DNA of 64,000 nt from Terebella lapidaria (taxonomy: Eukaryota; Annelida; Polychaeta; Terebellida; Terebellidae): positions 21,797,001 through 21,861,000 of the forward strand of contig OX424563.1 in assembly GCA_949152475.1 (NCBI GenBank), read 5' to 3'. The stretch's first letter is position 1, and every line of letters begins with the position of its first letter. Made by a program: the position numbers and the translations under genes. This document shows positions 21,383 to 32,609 of the stretch, piece after piece. The notes under the pieces were generated by a model. It did not search any database. It saw only the letters and a list, made by a program, of their open reading frames with translations, and was not told the origin of the DNA.

Positions 21383-22130
21383 TCAACAAAATCGTTTTGT
21401 GAATTTAATGAAACTATGAACTGCCGTCACGATCGACATATTGTCTTGAAACGACAAGGTCGCGTTACCATGGAGAATTACATCTGTGGTGAGTGTATGA
21501 AAGCTGGCCAATTCCGAAAGCATGGTTTCACGTGCAAATGCATGTAATGGGCAGTCAAATAAATGATGATGCGCGTCTTCATTTAGGTGTCCACACGCAC
21601 AACCAGGGTCATCCCCTACATGCAAGTTGAAATAAAGATGCGATTTCAGTGCACTACACCCTAGACGGATGCGTGTGTAATGGACATCGCAGGCTCGCTC
21701 GCCTACGCCAAACCAAGGAATTTTAGGTGGGCTTTGGATGTGCTGCAACACTTTGCGTTTAAAAACGTGTGCAATGAGGGAGCATTCCGGGTGTCGAGGG
21801 GAAGCTGGTTCCAATCCCTTGTTGTTGTGGGAAAGACTGAATTGCTGAAGCGATTACTATTAATGCCAAAGAGGGTAATATCATTGTTATTACGCAGTGT
21901 GTAACCATGACGTTCGGCAGTGGTTGGAGGGACCAACTCAGCTAGGTACGAAGGAACAAGCCCATTTAGTATCTTATAATACCAAACAAGCCTATGAATT
22001 TTACGTCTTTGTGCCAAAGTATGCCATCCGGCATCAATATACAACTTAGAAGTAGACGATTTCTCGGTAGCCCCTGTAATTATGCGCAATGCACGAATGT
22101 GGATCTTGTCCAATTTGACAAGTTCATGTC
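21383..22130 (-). mobile_element. 5'-truncated non-LTR retrotransposon (LINE), C-terminal ORF2 remnant
   Basis: Two overlapping minus-strand frames carry the post-reverse-transcriptase C-terminus. The first (22113..21703) has IHIRALRIITGA, LVWYYKILNGLVPSYL, RDWNQLP and a SLHTF block. The second (21814..21383) has VHYTRIRLGCSALKSHL and the CACGHLNEDAHHHLFDCPL zinc-knuckle-like motif. These motifs are usual for CR1/L2/Jockey-like LINE ends. The frame changes once between about 21814 and 21703, so the copy cannot encode a continuous protein. The reverse-transcriptase catalytic region is absent (5' truncation near 22130, where family A sequence begins). Confidence 0.82.
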
Positions 22131-22169
22131 ATGTTCATGTCATTTTAGCCATGTTCCCTGGGGCACATG

Positions 22170-22380
22170 TAAGGTTACCTTACCTGTGGTATAATAATCT
22201 ATTGTCGTGGCGTTGCGGCTGTTGTCCATCCGTTCATTGTCCGTCGTCTGTCCGTCCACATTGAAAAGGTTTTCAGTCAAAACATTTTGAAACTATACAC
22301 AAAAATACCCAGAATATTTCAAGCGGGCGGTATTTTTAAGTTCGTTCTTATTTTCGCGCTTGTTTTCAAAGACTAAGACT
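22170..22380 (+). repeat. Family A end fragment
   Basis: Contains AAGGTTACCTTACC, then TATTGTCGTGGCGTTGCGGC and GTCCGTCGTCTGTCCGTCCA. This is the GC-rich left end seen in other A copies. The usual 134-bp core is replaced by the family B tandem array. Confidence 0.5.
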
Positions 22381-22389
22381 AATTTAAGA

Positions 22390-24010
22390 CTAATTTATAA
22401 TATTTATAACATTTTTCCCATGGGCTCTACGACACACTGTTTAAAAAATATCGACGAAAACGAAAAAATCCGACTCGGCAGAAAAATTCAAGGTCAAGGT
22501 CAAAGTTCATTCTTAATACTCATCAGACGAGTCCGAAAATAACGTCCGTTTCGCTCTACGACACACCGTTTCCGAGATATCGATGAAAACGAAAAATGCC
22601 GAATCGGCGAAAAAATTTCAGGTCAAGGTCAAAGTTCATCCATAAAACCCATTAGACATGTTTGTCTAGTACCACGAGTGCGAAAATAACGTCCGTTTCG
22701 CTCTACGGCGCACCGTTTCCGAGATATTGACGAAAACGAAAAATGTCGACTTGGCAGAAAAATTCAAGGTCAAGGTCAAGGGTCATCCTTATTCCCTTAA
22801 ATACCCTTCAGACATGTTTTTTCAGGGCGACGAATCCGAAATAACGTCAGTTTCGCTCTACGACGCACTGTTTCAGAGATATCGACGAAAACGAAAAATG
22901 CCGACTCAGCGAAAAAATTTCAGGTCAAGGTCAAAGTTCATCCATAATACCTTTAAGACATTTTTGTCTAGTGCCACGAGTCCGAAAATAACATCCGTTT
23001 CGCTCTACGATGCACTGTTTCCGAGATATCGACGAAAACGAAAAATGCCGACTTGGCGAAAAAAATTCAGGTCAAGTTCAAAGTTATCCATAATACCCCT
23101 CAGACATGTTTGTCCAGTACCACGAGTCCAAAAATAATGTCCGTTTCGCTCTACGATGCACTGTTTCTGAGATATGGACGAAAACGAAAAATGCCGACTC
23201 GGCGAAAAAAATTTATGTCAAGGTCAAAGTTCATCCATAGTAGCCTTAAGACATGTTTGTCTAGTGCCACGAGTCTGAAAATAACATCCGTTTCGCTCTA
23301 CGACGCGCCGTTTCCTAGATATCGACGAAAACGAAAAATGCTGACTCGGCGGAAAAATTTCAGCTGAAGGTCAAAGTTCATCCATAATACCTCTTAGACA
23401 TGTTTGTCTAGTGCCACGAGTCCGAAAATAACGTCCGTTTCGCTCTACGACGCACCGTGTCCGAGATATCGATGAAAACGAAAAATGCCGACTCGGCAGA
23501 AAAATTCAAGGTCAAGGTCAAAGGTCATCCTTAATACCCCTTAGACATCCTTGTCTAGGGCGACGAGTCCGAAAATAACGTCCGTTTCGCTCTACGACGC
23601 ACCGTTTCCAAGATATGCAGGAAAGCTCAAGGATGACTGGGCGAAAACTCTTCCGACCTCTATGTCAGAGGTCGTTCGATGGATTGATCTCAAAATCAAT
23701 AGGGTTCTTCCCTGCTGATATATAAACCTCCATGTAAAGTTCTGCAGCCATTGCCTACATACTTTTTGAGTTATCGTGCAGAAACAAAGTCCAAAGAACA
23801 ACATTGATTTCATCCTCACGGACCTCACGGACCTCGGATCCGGCTGAAAACTCAATAGTGTTCTCCCACATATGTCTGACCAATGCTGAAAATTTGGCGA
23901 AGATATATCAAGGTAAACTTATCGATCGGAAACCAAAACGGCGAAAAAAAAGAAAGAAAAGAAAGAAAGAAAAAAAAATTCTGCTAAAACCATAAAGGCA
24001 TTTTTTCCAA
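22390..24010 (+). repeat. Family B element, copy 1: nine units of a 147-bp tandem repeat
   Basis: The anchor word CTCTACGACGCACCGTTTCC recurs with its first G at 22424, 22553, 22700, 22855, 23002, 23149, 23295, 23442 and 23589. Spacings are 129, 147, 155, 147, 147, 146, 147 and 147 bp. Each unit carries ATATCGACGAAAACGAAAAA, a GACTCGGCG block and AGGTCAAGGTCAAAGTTCA. A non-repetitive tail (23610-24010) ends with ACCATAAAGGCATTT. Unit length is a multiple of three, which keeps spurious frames open across units. Confidence 0.9.
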
Positions 24011-24019
24011 AATGACTTA

Positions 24020-24630
24020 ATAACCGGGCTTAGGTTTGTATTATGAATATATAGGAAGTCAGATTGGTATCACACCCTGACGTCCACCTTCAATAAAAAA
24101 TGTGATCATTGTTCGTCATCGGTTCATAGATTCACTGAAGTAGGTTTTTCGGTAGTTTTTTGCAGAAACTAATAAGATGTGAAGCAGTACTTGCACAATT
24201 AGATTATACATGTATGTCATTGCATGTTACTTGGTAGATTTTGTGCTTGATCGAATTCAATATAGTTGAGGAACCGGATGAGTACAAACAGCCTGTAGAT
24301 TGGCAGAACACGCTTGGCATATTCAATGTATATCAACGTTCTGTATTTAGTTTTAATACATACACAATACCATCGACGTCCTGTTTGGCATAATTACTTT
24401 AGTCCCTTTCGATCACACATGCATGTCAGTTCAACACTCGTTTGTCGCAAGAACGAAAAAAAGATAATAAAACGGGTGGGTGTATCCCCTGATGTCCCAT
24501 CATATCTCTTGCCCAAAACATACCTAAAATATTTTTTAGCATCATAACATCATAAATTGTCTTAAACTGATGTGAATCTCGAATCACTAATTGATTATTA
24601 AATAGAGTATGAACATTAACGACAAAATTT
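24020..24630. other. Gene-free stretch
   Basis: AT-rich, no repeat boundary or coding signature recognised. Confidence 0.35.
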
Positions 24631-24632
24631 AC

Positions 24633-24705
24633 CTTTTTGGGACTGGGTCACAGATATCATGCCAGTCATGAACAGAACAATATATATGTTCTTATACTGT
24701 TGTCG
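24633..24705 (-). other. Candidate signal-peptide exon (paralogue of 27091-27155)
   Basis: On the minus strand the frame NIYIVLFMTGMISVTQSQK runs to a phase-1 donor (AAAAAG, then GTAAAT at 24632). It aligns with TCILFCLVASMMSVAKSQQ at 27091-27155, also ending at a phase-1 donor. The ATG could be either Met in the frame. No downstream partner exon was recognised nearby; the next minus-strand exons with matching phase belong to the Ig-type gene at 12027. Its upstream 240 bp contains degenerate repeats of a GGTCATGA...GAAGTTCTACCTGGA unit. Confidence 0.3.
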
Positions 24706-25250
24706 TTCCAATGTACACGGTGTCTCAATCCTGGGGTATATCATATTCGGCTGGTCATTGCGAGAAGTTCTATCCGGATCTTATAAAGGTATATAAAATA
24801 CCGTTGGTCATGATGAGATCAATATGCTTGGTCAGATCATGTGGAACGACTGGTCATGATTCGAAGTTCTACCTGGATTCCGTGACATACAATGTACATG
24901 GCTAGTCATAATGGAACGTTCTTTCTGGACCCAGTGCCCACTAAATGTATACTACTGAATTTATTGGTTACTTCCTCTTTATAAAACCTACGGAAGCGTA
25001 GAAGGGCCACCCAGGAAAATTATTTTTTTAAATTCCCGAGTTAGTAACTCGATAATATCGACTTAGTATCTCGATAATATGCTTCTTGGAAAAGATGTAC
25101 CTACATCGGACAATATCGATGTCGGACAACGGACAATATCCTGGGTGACCATACAGTCATGGTCATCACTCCACATCTACCTTTCTCATAAATGGCCGTT
25201 GTAATACATTTGTGCAGAAAGGAAATTCATCATAATCACACAATTTTTTA

Positions 25251-25530
25251 GGTTGCCGGACCTATTGGCATGACGTTGCTTCTGTCGTTCGTCTTAGTCG
25301 TGCTCCGACGTCTGTCCACATTTTTACCTTCAATCTACACTCAAATCTTCCTGAAATTTTGCACAAAAATTATTGAAATTATTTTCGAAAGGGGGTGCTT
25401 TTTTTTTTTAACTTTCGCTTCTTTCAAAATGGCGGCCATTTTTGGCGAAAAACGGCTAATTTTGGACTTTAGTGGCCATTTTATCAAACACTGTTCAGAC
25501 AGTTTTGAGATTTTTGTTCCCTTATATACA
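25251..25530 (+). repeat. Family A end fragment
   Basis: Begins AGGTTGCCGGACCTATTGGC and continues through the CAAAATGGCGGCCATTTTTG flank typical of A copies. A second A-like part (25735-25880, with GATGACCTTCAGTTTGACCT) lies beyond a retroposon-like insertion. Confidence 0.5.
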
Positions 25531-25559
25531 TTTCAGACGCGTATATTCAGGCCAGAAGT

Positions 25560-25706
25560 AACACAGTGCCATTTTGTATTTTATTTTGGTCTGCTCATTT
25601 TTACTGTATGTGTATAAGTAGAACACTTTGTGTAACAATGAGTTGTAAAAATTGGGAATACAAAGTCATTCATTCATTCATTCATTCATTCATTCATTCA
25701 TTCATA
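25560..25706 (+). mobile_element. Probable retroposon 3' end with (CATT)n tail
   Basis: Sequence ending GTAAAAATTGGGAATACAAA is followed directly by nine CATT tetramers. It interrupts family A sequence. The structure resembles the 3' terminus of an L2/CR1-type LINE or derived SINE. No coding part was recognised. Confidence 0.4.
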
Positions 25707-26291
25707 AAATATGAAATAATATATTGCGGTTTTATTGATGACCTTCAGTTTGACCTTCAAAACGAAATGAAACGACTTTTTTGCTGAAAAACGACCAATC
25801 TTGCACTTTTTCAGTCAAGTATGTTTTGACTATTATTGACTATTTTTTTCAAAATCTTGCATAAGGTTTCTTTTATGTAATGCCTAAGTCACATTTGCAC
25901 CGATGCCCACGCCGATGAGGATACAATGTCCGAAAAGGCCATTTGGCCATTTCGGCTGGTTACCCACCGTGCGCGGGAAGATCCTCCGTGGCCATCGGGC
26001 AACAATCGGACATCGTAGGCACGTCGGTGGAGTCATCAAAGAAAATAATGCAGGCATTTTTTTGCGGCGACAGGTGAAAAAAATGACATTGGTAGTGAAT
26101 CGCTAGCATGCCTGCCAGTGACTGGCCGGAGCCCTTTCAGGTACCCACCAGGTGCTGCGGGGATCGACCAAATTTTTCTGCCGACCAATGTGGATAGCTA
26201 ACCAGGCGAACACCGCAGGGTATCCTCCCGTACACTGAAGAATGTCCGGAAGGTGCCCTTAAGATAATCGGCCAATTTGTACATATCAGAC

Positions 26292-26357
26292 GGTCACCAA
26301 GTAGTTGTCAGTAGGTCACCAAGTAGTTGTCAGTAGGTCACCATGCAGTCTTCTGTA
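26292..26357 (+). repeat. Short tandem repeat of a 22-bp unit
   Basis: Two exact and one degenerate copy of GGTCACCAAGTAGTTGTCAG plus two bases. It lies in a locally GC-richer stretch (25880-26360) without coding signature. Confidence 0.75.
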
Positions 26358-27090
26358 GGGCATCGTTGGTAGTCAGTATTTCTTGAAATTCTTGAAATTT
26401 GAAGACACAGTGAAGACGCGCCAATGCCTGGTGGTTTCATGACCACTCGAAAGATATGGGAAAGATGCCTAACAATCTATCCCCGGCGGCCAGAAAATCG
26501 GTAAATACCACTGATGACATCGGCCGGCGACCTGTGCAAATGTCACTCAGGCATATCTATGTGAAACGTTTAAGTTTTGTTGCTCTTGAATCGGCGGTCT
26601 GCGCATGGCAGCCACTTAAAAATTTGTTTGGCCAAAATCAAGTCACTATCTGTTTTGAGCCATTTTTTTCCAGCCACAAAGCATTTTTTTCGTCATTGAT
26701 TTTTTGGAAAACTCAACAGTTCTGAGTCCACACCATCGTCGTCAAACTACACATTTCCCCAGTAACCTTTCTTAGTCCTTGGGCTAATTTTATCATGAGG
26801 TGTATGCAGGATCATAGTGTATTTTCGCCTTAATCTGTGTTGAATAGAACATAAATTGTAAGACCACCAATTGATTAAAATGGATACACAACGACTTGAA
26901 TAGAATATGTAAGAATTGAAGGTACTAATGTTCCTGTTAATGATTTCTCATTGGTGCCGGTACGGACTTTCCATGTTATATACACTTAGGAGTAATTTTC
27001 AATGGTTCTAGATATTATCAGGTTCCGGACTGATTATCCTATATACGTGTACTATTATACAATACACACAACGTTATATCAACACCCTAC

Positions 27091-27155
27091 CTTGTTGAGA
27101 CTTCGCCACGGACATCATGCTAGCGACGAGACAAAACAATATACATGTTCGGACA
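27091..27155 (-). other. Candidate signal-peptide exon (paralogue of 24633-24705)
   Basis: On the minus strand the frame RTCILFCLVASMMSVAKSQQ ends at a phase-1 donor (CAACAAG, then GTAGGG). It resembles the leader at 24633-24705 in hydrophobic pattern, SV-x-x-SQ ending and splice phase. The upstream DNA is also similar (GACTGGACGTTCTCTCTGGA against GGAACGTTCTTTCTGGA). It may be an alternative first exon or the first exon of an unseen gene. Confidence 0.3.
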
Positions 27156-27159
27156 TTAT

Positions 27160-29900
27160 GGTATAAAATATATGATTGGTAATGACTGGACGTTCTCTCT
27201 GGATCATGTGGCATACAGATACGGTTGGCCATGAATAGCTCCATCCGAAGTATAATACGACCTTTTCAGTGTAAGCATATTGTCGATTGGGTATTACTAT
27301 AAACATGAAAGCTGATTTCCCCGTGCTGAGTAAACTTCCCAAAATACACAACCGAAAGCTTCGTGATTACATTTTTTAATTTCCTTATGACCGTTTACAC
27401 ATGGGGGTTTTTGTAGTTCCTGAAATTGCCGATTGTGTCTTACGCTGGGTATTTCATAGTCAAACTTCATAACGATAACGTATACGGGGTCTTTCGTTTA
27501 GGATACATATCGCTTCCTTGTCTATGAGACTTCTTGTCAGTTTGAATTTTGTTTTAACTTTACTTCGCTGGTGTTGGTTTTCCCTGCGTTTTTGTGCAAT
27601 ATCTGCATATTTACGTACCAGTAAAATGAGCCCTATTGACGTCATCGTTTTGCTGGATTATTGAGCTGAAATGTCGAATAATGCTTGGTATATACCTGAT
27701 ATGTGTAAGTAATTTTATTGTCATTTTTAGGTTACCGTCCTTTGGGCTGATGAACCCATAATAAAAGGGTGCGACAAAATAGGCAGATATAAGGAGTACA
27801 ATAAAATATGATATCAAAGGACAAATAGGTTTATAAGGACAAATAAGTTTGGATAGCAGTGAGAATATTCAGTCTCCAAACGCCCAGCCAAGCATCGTCC
27901 TGAAAAGCAAAAATCGTACACCCTCGGTTTTGCAGTTGTATCATTGCACAAAGATTCTGAAAAAAGGCGTAGGTTGTGGAAGATAATGGAAGATAATACT
28001 ATGGTCCGGTATGAATAGTTGAGATAAGAATAGAATATATGGTTGGATATCAGTAAGTGGTGACAGTTGGTGATGATTTAGTGATCACAATTTGAATAAA
28101 TGCACTAATATGCAATGTATTCAATCCCAACAGCCGACATCACGAGAGACACTGATGTAATTAAACAAAACCGTTATGAAATTATTCATAATCAGAAATG
28201 TTTTTTGTCATGAAAATTGGGATTTTATCTGGTATTATGAATGGATATAAATGATAGATAGGCTGGCAGTTTATGAGCTAAAATTCTAGAAATGAGAAAA
28301 AAACTTATACGGTTGAATTCAGGAGAATGCAAACGAAATTTACTCTCGACTCATACTCGCCGACAAATTCATCTAACATCGTACCTACTTTGTGCACACG
28401 GACATGAGCGTGGTAAACCCAATGACCAACCGGTAAATTTAATTCAATTAAAAATGTATGTGCACAACACATACGATGTGTCATGTTGAAAAAAAATTCA
28501 GCCACAAGAGTAATAATACACTGGCAACCTAAACAAAGAAAGTTTGTACAAGTTTTTTTCAATATACTTGACGTTCAATGACACCCTCCTGATCCTGTTA
28601 CAAATGTTGAGTGTCAAAGTGATGCGTCAAATGTGTTATTTAGAACGAGCCAGTAGGCGGAAAAGCATGTCAGGTGTAAGTGCGGAGGATGAGGAAAATC
28701 AGTATGCAGGAAATAATCGCAATTATTCCGTCATTGGTGGTTTTTCAACGCCCACACATATCTTTTCCTTATACACAAAGGTAGGTAGCTAGGCAGGTAA
28801 ATTTGTAGGCGAGTACGAATCGATAGACAGTTTCGTTCACATTCTTCAAAATTTTCCTCATTCTCACAATTTTAGTTCATAAACTGCCAAGCTATCCATC
28901 AATTCATATACCATTATTGTATTCCCCGAGCACAGTTCGGCGAAAAGGGCTTACTATGCATGGTTTGCGTCCATAGTGGGGCCGCTGTAGAGATTTTCTT
29001 GTGAACGCTCTACAGGTTCCAAGTCTGATCCAGTCTTATCGTAAGATCGCGATGTCCATCAATTACTGTATGGCTAAACATTTTGTGACTAAACCAGCCG
29101 TTTAATACGTTAAATTAACATCAATTTCGGTAGAAGGGATGACATGGCATCAAAGGCATACACCAACGTGGGCGTCGGCCACCGGAAATCATCAAGAAGC
29201 AAATATCACAAGACTGTGACGACAGTCATTGAAGGATGGGATCAATATGTGACATAATTAAAATCATATCATGGTGCAGACCATATAAATGCATTTAGAG
29301 ATATTCATCACATCATCATGTTCGCAAGGTGGCAGCACCAGCCTGTCATACACTCGCATCCTTAATACTGAAATCATGACGTTCTCTCCACGCACTAGGT
29401 ACAAATTGTTGTGCATGTACATGTATGGGGTGTGATATTTGATCAACATGTAGACATGTTTCATTCAGAAGTTTGAAAATTTTCAAACCTTTTTTTTCGG
29501 AAAAAAAAACACAAGAGGTGATGATCAAGTTTTATCTATGTGTAATGGACTTTAATACCAAGCATAAAGTTTTCCGGGAAATCAGAACCTACTTCCTCAT
29601 CCAGTGTCAGGGAGTCAGTGTCAGGCAATATATTAAAGGAAATAGCAATAAATTCAACCCGACATATATATAAGGAGGAGTGGTGGTGACATCTGAGAGG
29701 AGTGAGCATTCTCTGAATGTCACAATGTGAACCGTTAAGAATTTCGAAAGAAATCTAACCAAGCTACACGTTTGTCAGAATGTGTGTACTTCTCAACCAG
29801 ATAGTGATGAAAAGAACTCAGATAATAAAAATCTGGAATACAATCACTTATAGATTACATGCCTCTGACCTGGGTTTGTCCAAGAATATTACCATTTTCT
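27160..29900. other. Gene-free stretch
   Basis: Only short open frames without domain features. No tandem repeats or clear mobile-element ends recognised. Confidence 0.35.
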
Positions 29901-29907
29901 AGATAGA

Positions 29908-30100
29908 TAGATAAATGCTTTATTTGCTCCATATGGGAAACTTTTGGTATGAATAAAACAATACAATACATGCACGCAATAAAATGCCCAGATAGATTTC
30001 TATGAATAGTTAAAAACAATGTCGAACATTTCAATACAGTTTTATATCATTCATTACAATGTATACTATAGATCGTGACTCATAAATATATAATAAACCT
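29908..30100 (-). mobile_element. Possible retroposon 3' end with (TCTA)n tail
   Basis: On the minus strand a stretch reading CCATATGGAGCAAATAAAGC runs into a short (ATCT)n tail. An AATAAA plus tetranucleotide tail is typical of small non-LTR retroposons. No protein-coding remnant is visible. Confidence 0.3.
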
Positions 30101-30105
30101 GTACA

Positions 30106-30759
30106 CTACGGTGGCTGATATATGTTATATTTTTATTTTTCAGAATTCATTTATTTATTTTTTCCAGAAGGACATTCTAGAGAGAATATAATAATTAAAT
30201 GCACGAACTTAATGTTAAATACACGTATTTAATATTAAATACACGTACTTACTATTGAATACGCTTATATACTATTAAATACGTGTATTTAATATTAAAT
30301 ACGCGTACTTAATGTTAAATACACGTACTTAATGTTAAATACGCGTACATAATCTTAAATTAACAAGAAATGGATGTGGTTATGTTGCTGTGTATGCCTC
30401 GTGAAACAAGGTAAATACCAAGCAACATGGCGCTGCAAAAAAGAATAAAATATCTAACTGCCTGGTATTCAACATTAAGTACGTGTATTTAACATTGAAT
30501 ACACGTATTTAATGTTATGTGTATTTAATATTAAGTATGCGTATTTAATATTAAGTATGCGTATTTAATATCAAGTATGCATATTTAATATTAAGTACAC
30601 GTAGTTAATATTATATACGCGTATTTAGTATTATGTACGTGTATTTATTATTAAGTACGCATATTTAAACATTAAGTACGTGTATTACATCCATTTGGAA
30701 AATATCGTATATAAATAAAAACTAAAGAATAAAACTATGGCATATATCAGCCACTGTAG
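30106..30759. mobile_element. TIR-bounded element filled with a 20-bp minisatellite
   Basis: Terminal inverted repeats CTAC(G/A)GTGGCTGATATATG lie at 30106 and, inverted, at 30741-30759. The interior has two blocks (about 30195-30365 and 30470-30690) of a 20-bp unit, consensus ACGCGTATTTAATATTAAGT, flanking about 105 bp of unique DNA. The unit is itself close to palindromic. The element is about 650 bp and lies some 65 bp beyond the stop codon of the fucosyltransferase-like gene, so it may be part of its 3' untranslated region. It looks like a MITE; the autonomous partner is not present. Confidence 0.7.
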
Positions 30760-30823
30760 TACACACCCAGTAAAAGCAATTGTCATTCCCGACATATGTG
30801 CATATGCATAAAACATACGACGG

Positions 30824-32053
30824 TCAAGTTAGACCGATCCACGAGGACGGGTAATAGTCTTCACTTTTGAACTCCGTATATATCTCAGATTGAGGGTGCG
30901 GGTATCCCTTGTAATACACCGTATCACCGGTACTTAGCCAACCTGCCCACCATCCAAATGTTCCTACTGTAATTATCACATCTCCACAGAGCGTGAGAAT
31001 GGCTAAGTCGGTAGAATAGTTACGAGCATCCGACATAAATATTCGTGAATTGTGAGCCTCTAGCATGTGGCGAATGGTCCCCGAAGAGCCATTGATCATG
31101 ATGTTATCGTTGACCCACTTCTTAGAGTCAGTCGACACAACAAAAGCGACTTTCGCGCTGTATTTATCTAGAAAATAGCGAATAGCGTTCTCAATGTAGC
31201 CGATTGGTGCCGCGTTCAATCCTCTCTGGGTTCCATCAATGAAATCACCCCTACGTATGTGCACTCCAACTAGACGAATGCCTTCTTGTGATCCACCATT
31301 AGAGGCGGACATCATGTTCAATGTCCGTTGTGTGAAATCTTGCGCTCGGCGGAGTACATGGAACTTGAACTGGAACTCTTCCGCTATCAGTTTCATTATA
31401 TCCGGATGGTTAAAATATTTCCACGATTGAAAGTATCCAGTCAAGTGCAAATCCCCAGCGGATAATGTCTCCACTCTACCATCATATACCATTGCATGTT
31501 TCTCATCCATCTCCCTCCAGTCCGAAGTGATTTTATCCAGACGCACGGTCTCCATGCTAGCCTGGAAGTAAACCAGGATCTCATTGGTGTTGACTGTAAC
31601 GGGGGTCGCTTTGCGCAGGTAAGAAATTCCCAGGGTAGCTGCGTAGATGAACATCAGGTTACCTAGGCGACCGCCCATGGAAGTTCCAATGTATATTCTG
31701 GAACAGTTGGCCTTGGTCAGAATAATCGACGGAACTAGCGAAGGGTGTAAACAAATCCAGGGCTTTGCAGAGTGGACAGCTCCTTCTTCACTCTCATTTG
31801 AACGCATTGGTTCATCATTGGGAGATGATGGAGCTCTCACTGCGTTGGCTAAGACTTTATTCCTACCCTCCACCTCTCTTTGAGGTGGTTGAAAATCGTG
31901 GTTTAGAGGCGTGTACCACATTATCCCTAGCGTCGAGGCCGCAAATATGAGAGACAATGGAAAACATCGACAGCATATTCTCCGTCTGTTTCGTAGATGG
32001 CGGCAGCCCAAGAGCCTGATATTCATACAAATTCTTATACATTTTGTTCTCAC
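30824..32053 (-). CDS. Alpha-1,2-fucosyltransferase-like GT11 enzyme
   Basis: Single-exon 409-aa type II Golgi protein. Arg-rich cytoplasmic end, then a transmembrane anchor at about residues 28-48 (CFPLSLIFAASTLGIMWYTP). A stem of about 60 residues precedes the catalytic domain. Family marks seen: GGRLGNLMFIYAA at the start of the domain, the GDP-fucose motif VGVHIRRGDF (the HxRRGD signature of GT11), DLAILTLCGDVIITVGTFGWW and the terminal YKGYPHP region. Length and intronless coding fit metazoan FUT1/FUT2-like genes, which transfer fucose from GDP-fucose in alpha-1,2 linkage to galactose on glycans in the Golgi. The acceptor cannot be read from sequence. The start at 32053 is preferred because it precedes the basic-hydrophobic anchor. 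Minus-strand TTTATT-type poly(A) signals fall in the adjacent minisatellite. Confidence 0.92.
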   Translation of the reverse strand: MRTKCIRICMNIRLLGCRHLRNRRRICCRCFPLSLIFAASTLGIMWYTPLNHDFQPPQREVEGRNKVLANAVRAPSSPNDEPMRSNESEEGAVHSAKPWICLHPSLVPSIILTKANCSRIYIGTSMGGRLGNLMFIYAATLGISYLRKATPVTVNTNEILVYFQASMETVRLDKITSDWREMDEKHAMVYDGRVETLSAGDLHLTGYFQSWKYFNHPDIMKLIAEEFQFKFHVLRRAQDFTQRTLNMMSASNGGSQEGIRLVGVHIRRGDFIDGTQRGLNAAPIGYIENAIRYFLDKYSAKVAFVVSTDSKKWVNDNIMINGSSGTIRHMLEAHNSRIFMSDARNYSTDLAILTLCGDVIITVGTFGWWAGWLSTGDTVYYKGYPHPQSEIYTEFKSEDYYPSSWIGLT

Positions 32054-32554
32054 GAATAATTTATTAGGACATTCAAACTCAACATATTGATTCTTTGGTA
32101 AAATACTACATAAATAAATATTACAAGCGTATGCGGAGACCCATTGTTGTATTTTCTAGTTCCTGCCTCCACAGAATAATATTGTTTATTCTATACATGA
32201 AAGAATTAGCACTATAATTTGCAAAAAATATACTTACACCATAATCTTTCCATCCAAAACAAAAGCTAGATCTGTGTTAGAACGTGTGGCGACTTCATTG
32301 CCAGTACTAGATATTATGGGATTTCACTCGCACACATGGCCTAGAATGTGAATGAAAACGTTCACGGTCTTTTGAGCTTGGATACAAGTAGAGAAATCAT
32401 GAGAGAAAATACCAGGCGTGTAGAAGCCAATTAGTGAGCGGAGGGTGTGGCCAGGATTTTCTTGTGCTTGTAGAACACAATGTGTCAAACATAAATGGGG
32501 GTTCAACTGGGGGTTATTTCTATATTGTTGGTGTAATATTTTCTTCATGCAAAA

Positions 32555-32609
<55 letters not shown>

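Noticed and set aside
22727-23367. Long plus-strand frames with repeated Lys/Arg-rich segments (PTRRKKF-like) resembling a repeat protein
   Set aside because: They arise because the 147-bp repeat unit is 49 codons long, so a frame stays open from unit to unit. The same DNA is present in inverted orientation at 45.6 kb without such frames, and there are no splice or start signals.
22424-23600. Regular repeats with spacers as a CRISPR array
   Set aside because: The whole unit is repeated and not only short identical repeats with unique spacers; the context is eukaryotic with introns and no cas genes.
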